NCBI GenBank assembly: GCA_000697055.1
Contig: JNDT01001912.1
Coordinates: forward strand, 1 to 64,000
Direction of reading: 5' to 3'
Source of the DNA: Saksenaea vasiformis B4078
Taxonomy: Eukaryota > Mucoromycota > Mucoromycetes > Mucorales > Saksenaeaceae
Length of the DNA: 64,000 nucleotides
The position numbers were made by a program, and so were the translations under genes. Under the pieces are notes generated by a model that was not told the origin of the DNA, did not search any database, and saw only the letters and a program-made list of their open reading frames with translations. Positions 61,176 through 64,000 of the stretch are shown piece after piece; within the stretch, counting starts at the first letter, position 1; the number at the start of each line of letters is the position of its first letter.

Positions 61176-63266
61176 ATGCCCACTGAACAAGGCCCAAATT
61201 ATATTTGTTGTAATCGTCTAATGTTGAGACGAAGCGTTTGATTTGTCTGGTGTTAATAAAGTTGTCGAGTTTGAAGGAAAAGCCTTGATCAATGGACATG
61301 AGCTGCACTGTCGCGTTTTACACAAGTTACCCATAAATTAGTAAGACAGCCTGTCACTCTCGTAGAGAGAGACGTGGTTTTCGCGGTGAGATATCTTGTG
61401 TACCCAGATTGGCGGGAAGATTGAGCAATTTGAGTAAAAGATCGTCCTTGTAACCTAATGATAAGGCAAATCAAGCGATCATGATGGTCTTTGATTGGAT
61501 CATCTCAAGTGCGAAAGTTGGACCACATGCAAAAGCTTGTGAACCATGACATCATGGTAATCCAAGTTGCGCAATATCACATCACCATTCTACCATTACA
61601 TCGAAGCCTGTTTGATGACAAATCCAGACCAATCGCTCTGGAGCAGAGGAAGGGTTTTTGCACGGACAAATTCGAAAGGCTGACGATGATCTATTCCAGC
61701 TTCGTTCCTTAGTCGGTCGTTTTTAGCTCCCAAACTCACCTCCTCACGCAGGTGGTTTGGACTCAGAGAGAAAGCAGCCAACACCCTCCTCCTCCCCCTC
61801 ATCTCGGCTTCAGCAGCACGAAATGTTCTGCAATAAGTTCTTTGCTAATATGGAAAAAGAAAAATAATAGAGACGAAGCGAAGCTAAATGAAGTTGACAA
61901 CACCTTTTCTTTTTTTTTAAAAAAAAAAACAAAAACAAAAAAAAGGAAGCTATCTGGAACAAGTGTCCCCAAAAGTTTACCAGTGCTGGAAAATCAACGT
62001 TAATTGTAAATGATTGATTTTCGTTATTCTTCCAAACTAATTGTAACATTTGCGTGCATGGCATGCCAAACTATACGGCGATCTTTTTCAGGCGGTATGG
62101 CATAGTCAGCGGCTGTTACAGAAACACAGAGATGAACAGCATAAAAATGGTATTGCAAGTTATTATTTGCATGGTAATGCTTCCATGCTATCATGCAAAT
62201 GTCTTGGAAAAGAGAGTCATGGATCAAGCGTGATCCGTAGAACCCCTTTTTAAAGGCACCTACGGTGGTCTCACGAAGTGGCAACCCTTATTCCTCCGGA
62301 TCTTTGCCCGCCCACAAATAAAATTGACGGGCAATACTGTGATACCCTGCTGCAGTTGGCGACCATTCATTGCTAATCAATGCACAGAGCATTGTAAACT
62401 AGGATAAAAACATCACCTGATCTGGCTCTTGTTCGTGTTGTTCCCGCGTCCGACAATTCGTCCACCGTCTTACCCATGGGAAACCGTTCGCTCGTCCGCA
62501 ACTGCAACGCCAAAACTGTTAGGGTGGAAGGAGAGAGATTAGCCTTTTTCGTTGTTTTACACACGGACACGATGAGTCCAAACAAGAGATCAGAAGACAT
62601 AGTCAATCCCAGTACCTTTGCTTGAAAACGGAGAAGTTTTAATTTATGCATCACATCTAAAACATTTTTTTACGCGTTCCGATTGGGCATTAGGAGATCT
62701 TACCATTAAACGCAAATAGCATAGAAGTGATGTAATTACCGGTATGGATAATATTGTATGTGTAGGACACTAGTCCACAACAGCGTGAAACGACTATTGG
62801 TCATGGTGTGACGGCAAATCCAGCATCATGGTTTTTTTTTCCCTTTTTTCGATTTTATTATCTGAAATACAATAATAAGGGAAAGATGGAGAGATGCGGA
62901 AAGAAAAGATGGAGCTTGTTTTTCATTTTACAGTAGGACAAGTTTCCGACTCGACTTCTTTGTTATTATTTGTGGGTATGCAACAGGGATCCGGGGAAGC
63001 ATGCAACATCTGTTTCCTTATGTCAAGGTAAATCCGAGTTGCCGGTATTGAAGTAGAAGTCAGTCCATGGAGACAGGTTAGCCGAAACATGCCATAGACT
63101 GCACTAGAGTTTGAGCATTTTGTGCTTAATGGAAAGATCAAAAGTCCGTTTTCCGTCCGCGACATTGCCGGTCCGCCGCCTTTTTTTTTTTTTAAAAAAA
63201 AAAGATATAAAAAGACCGCTTCCCGGTACCTTACGCAGGCTATTGACCTAAAACAAGTAAAAGAAC
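61176..63266. other. region between the metallothionein genes
   Basis: About 2 kb. Minus-strand sequence at 62290-62650 may hold a small spliced gene: an exon ending KLKLLRFQAK before GTACTG, an acceptor CTAACAG, a donor CATGG/GTAAGA and a last exon reading SNEWSPTAAGYHSIARQFYL and ending PEE. I do not recognise it and rate it low. A T9A11 tract is at 61910-61929 and a T13A10 tract at 63181-63203. No other cysteine-rich mini-gene was found between the two. Confidence 0.3.
63206..63214 (+). promoter_or_regulatory. TATA-like element, metallothionein 2
   Basis: TATAAAAAG directly follows the T13A10 tract and is about 60 bp before the ATG at 63267. The tract plus TATA box make a convincing strong core promoter. 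Confidence 0.5.
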
Positions 63267-63403
63267 ATGCAAAACTGTGACGGAAAGTGTGGCGGGTAAG
63301 GCATCGTTACGCAGCAACTGCTTTGTTTAACTCATTCTTTTGTATTCCCAGAAACTGCGGTGGTGATTGCAAGTGCACATCCTGTTCCTGCGGCAAGAAA
63401 TAG
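63267..63403 (+). CDS. metallothionein 2 (26 aa, spliced)
   Basis: Two exons, 63267-63295 and 63352-63403, joined by GTAAGG...TCCCAG give 26 residues: it begins MQNCDGKCGG and ends CKCTSCSCGKK. The seven cysteines are in the order and number of the Neurospora copper metallothionein, with repeated CxC. No aromatic residue is present. It shares with metallothionein 1 the NCG.DC.C core, the C-terminal KK and an intron in the same phase and place, so the two are tandem duplicates that have diverged in the number of cysteines (7 and 9). Confidence 0.92.
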
Positions 63404-63608
63404 TAATAAAAACGTCTCATTTTATATGTCAAAACGAATAAACAAATCTGTCGTACGACCGTCTATCTGCAAGGCCTTCAGCACGGATACAAAGGAAGCA
63501 GTATGGTTTCCCCTTTTACGTAATATACTACTATGCTTTGTATGCGACAGAAGAATGCCAAATAAAATAAAATGTACACAAAAAAAAAAAAAGAAAAAGG
63601 AAGAAGAG
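63404..63608. other. short intergenic region
   Basis: The metallothionein 2 downstream flank with AATAAA-type sequence and a poly-A run near 63580, ending at the convergent MFS gene. Confidence 0.5.
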
Positions 63609-64000
63609 CTAAAGGCTTTCATCGCCATAGCCGGCTTTGCGTCGCATGCTATGGCCACGGAACTTGACGACGACATAAGCTACCATTCCCATCAGATTAA
63701 TGATAGCGAGGATGACAGATAAATAACCAGCTCCGATGCTGTTGACGACGGGCTTGGCAACAATACTTAGGACAGCAGCCATAAACATCCGACACACGTT
63801 GGAGCTTGCCGTGACAGAAGCACCCTTTCCCGGGATGGCATCCACCAGATAACCATAACCCGAAGCATAGACTTTATGTCGATTATTTGTTAGAGCCCCA
63901 GAAGAAGAAGAAGAAGAAAACATTCACTCACCTTGACTCATGCCGAAGCACACGACACCAAATCCAATAATGGGTATCCAGTAACTAAAGGCAAGCGCCA
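63609..64000 (-). CDS. MFS transporter, C-terminal part (cut by window edge)
   Basis: Two exons are visible, 64000-63932 and 63871-63609; the start lies beyond the window. They encode the last membrane segments and tail: SYWIPIIGFGVVCFGMSQ, then YASGYGYLVDAIPGKGASVT, CRMFMAAVLSIVAKPVV and GYLSVILAIINLMGMVAYVV, ending RRKAGYGDESL. This is the last quarter of a major facilitator transporter, of the 12-TM drug:H+ antiporter or similar type. The intron contains a GAA trinucleotide run. Convergent with metallothionein 2. Confidence 0.75.

Overview
This looks like nuclear DNA of an early-diverging fungus, most likely Mucoromycota (Mucorales-type). The evidence is dense protein-coding genes on both strands, many short spliceosomal introns (about 45-75 nt, GTAAGT-like donors, CTAAC-type branch sites), a homocitrate synthase of the alpha-aminoadipate lysine pathway, a long Rap-GAP protein, a fungal Sfl1-type HSF regulator and Neurospora-type metallothioneins. 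Nothing is prokaryotic. I saw no rRNA, CRISPR array or convincing tRNA. Gene models were built by hand from splice motifs; for nearly all named genes the summed exon lengths are divisible by three and the join restores a known family motif.

Layout. 0-1.9 kb: repeats and a decayed element. 1.9-4.0: CCT7 (-). 4.1-5.8: dispersed repeats. 6.1-8.2: PP2A B56 subunit (-). 8.2-11.7: gene-poor. 11.7-13.7: BCS1-like AAA ATPase (+). 14.1-15.6: probable unknown spliced gene (+). 15.8-19.7: Rap-GAP (+). 20.6-20.9: RPL29 (-). 21.5-22.1: small unknown gene (-). 22.2-23.9: Dal5-type MFS transporter (-). 23.9-26.2: gene-poor. 26.3-26.8: small secreted protein (+). 27.1-28.6: homocitrate synthase (+). 28.6-29.5: arrestin-fold protein (-). 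29.7-31.5: DHHC palmitoyltransferase (-). 31.5-36.0: repeat-rich gap. 36.0-38.3: OPT transporter (+). 38.8-40.5: perfect 311-bp inverted repeat with an internal MITE-like element. 41.0-42.4: saccharopine dehydrogenase-like (-). 43.2-45.2: CCT3 (-). 46.0-46.8: peptidyl-tRNA hydrolase (+). 46.8-48.0: CobW/ZNG1 GTPase (-). 48.5-50.2: FAD-linked oxidase (+). 50.9-51.2: small basic protein (-). 51.6-53.0: Sfl1-like HSF regulator (-). 53.0-55.4: AT-rich gap. 55.4-56.8: GET3 (+). 57.4-59.0: mitochondrial stomatin-like protein (+). 59.9-60.4: mitochondrial ribosomal protein uS7 (+). 61.0-61.2 and 63.3-63.4: two tiny intron-split metallothionein genes (+). 63.6-64.0: end of an MFS transporter (-).

There is no operon-like pathway. 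Themes recur: protein folding and delivery (CCT3, CCT7, GET3, BCS1-like, SLP2), signalling (B56, Rap-GAP, arrestin, DHHC, Sfl1-like) and metal handling (two metallothioneins, CobW/ZNG1). The most unusual points are the two sub-30-residue metallothionein genes, GC-AG introns in PTH1 and GET3, a 13-nt microexon carrying the CxCC motif of the CobW GTPase, the perfect 311-bp inverted repeat, and a dispersed repeat family of roughly 0.9 kb.
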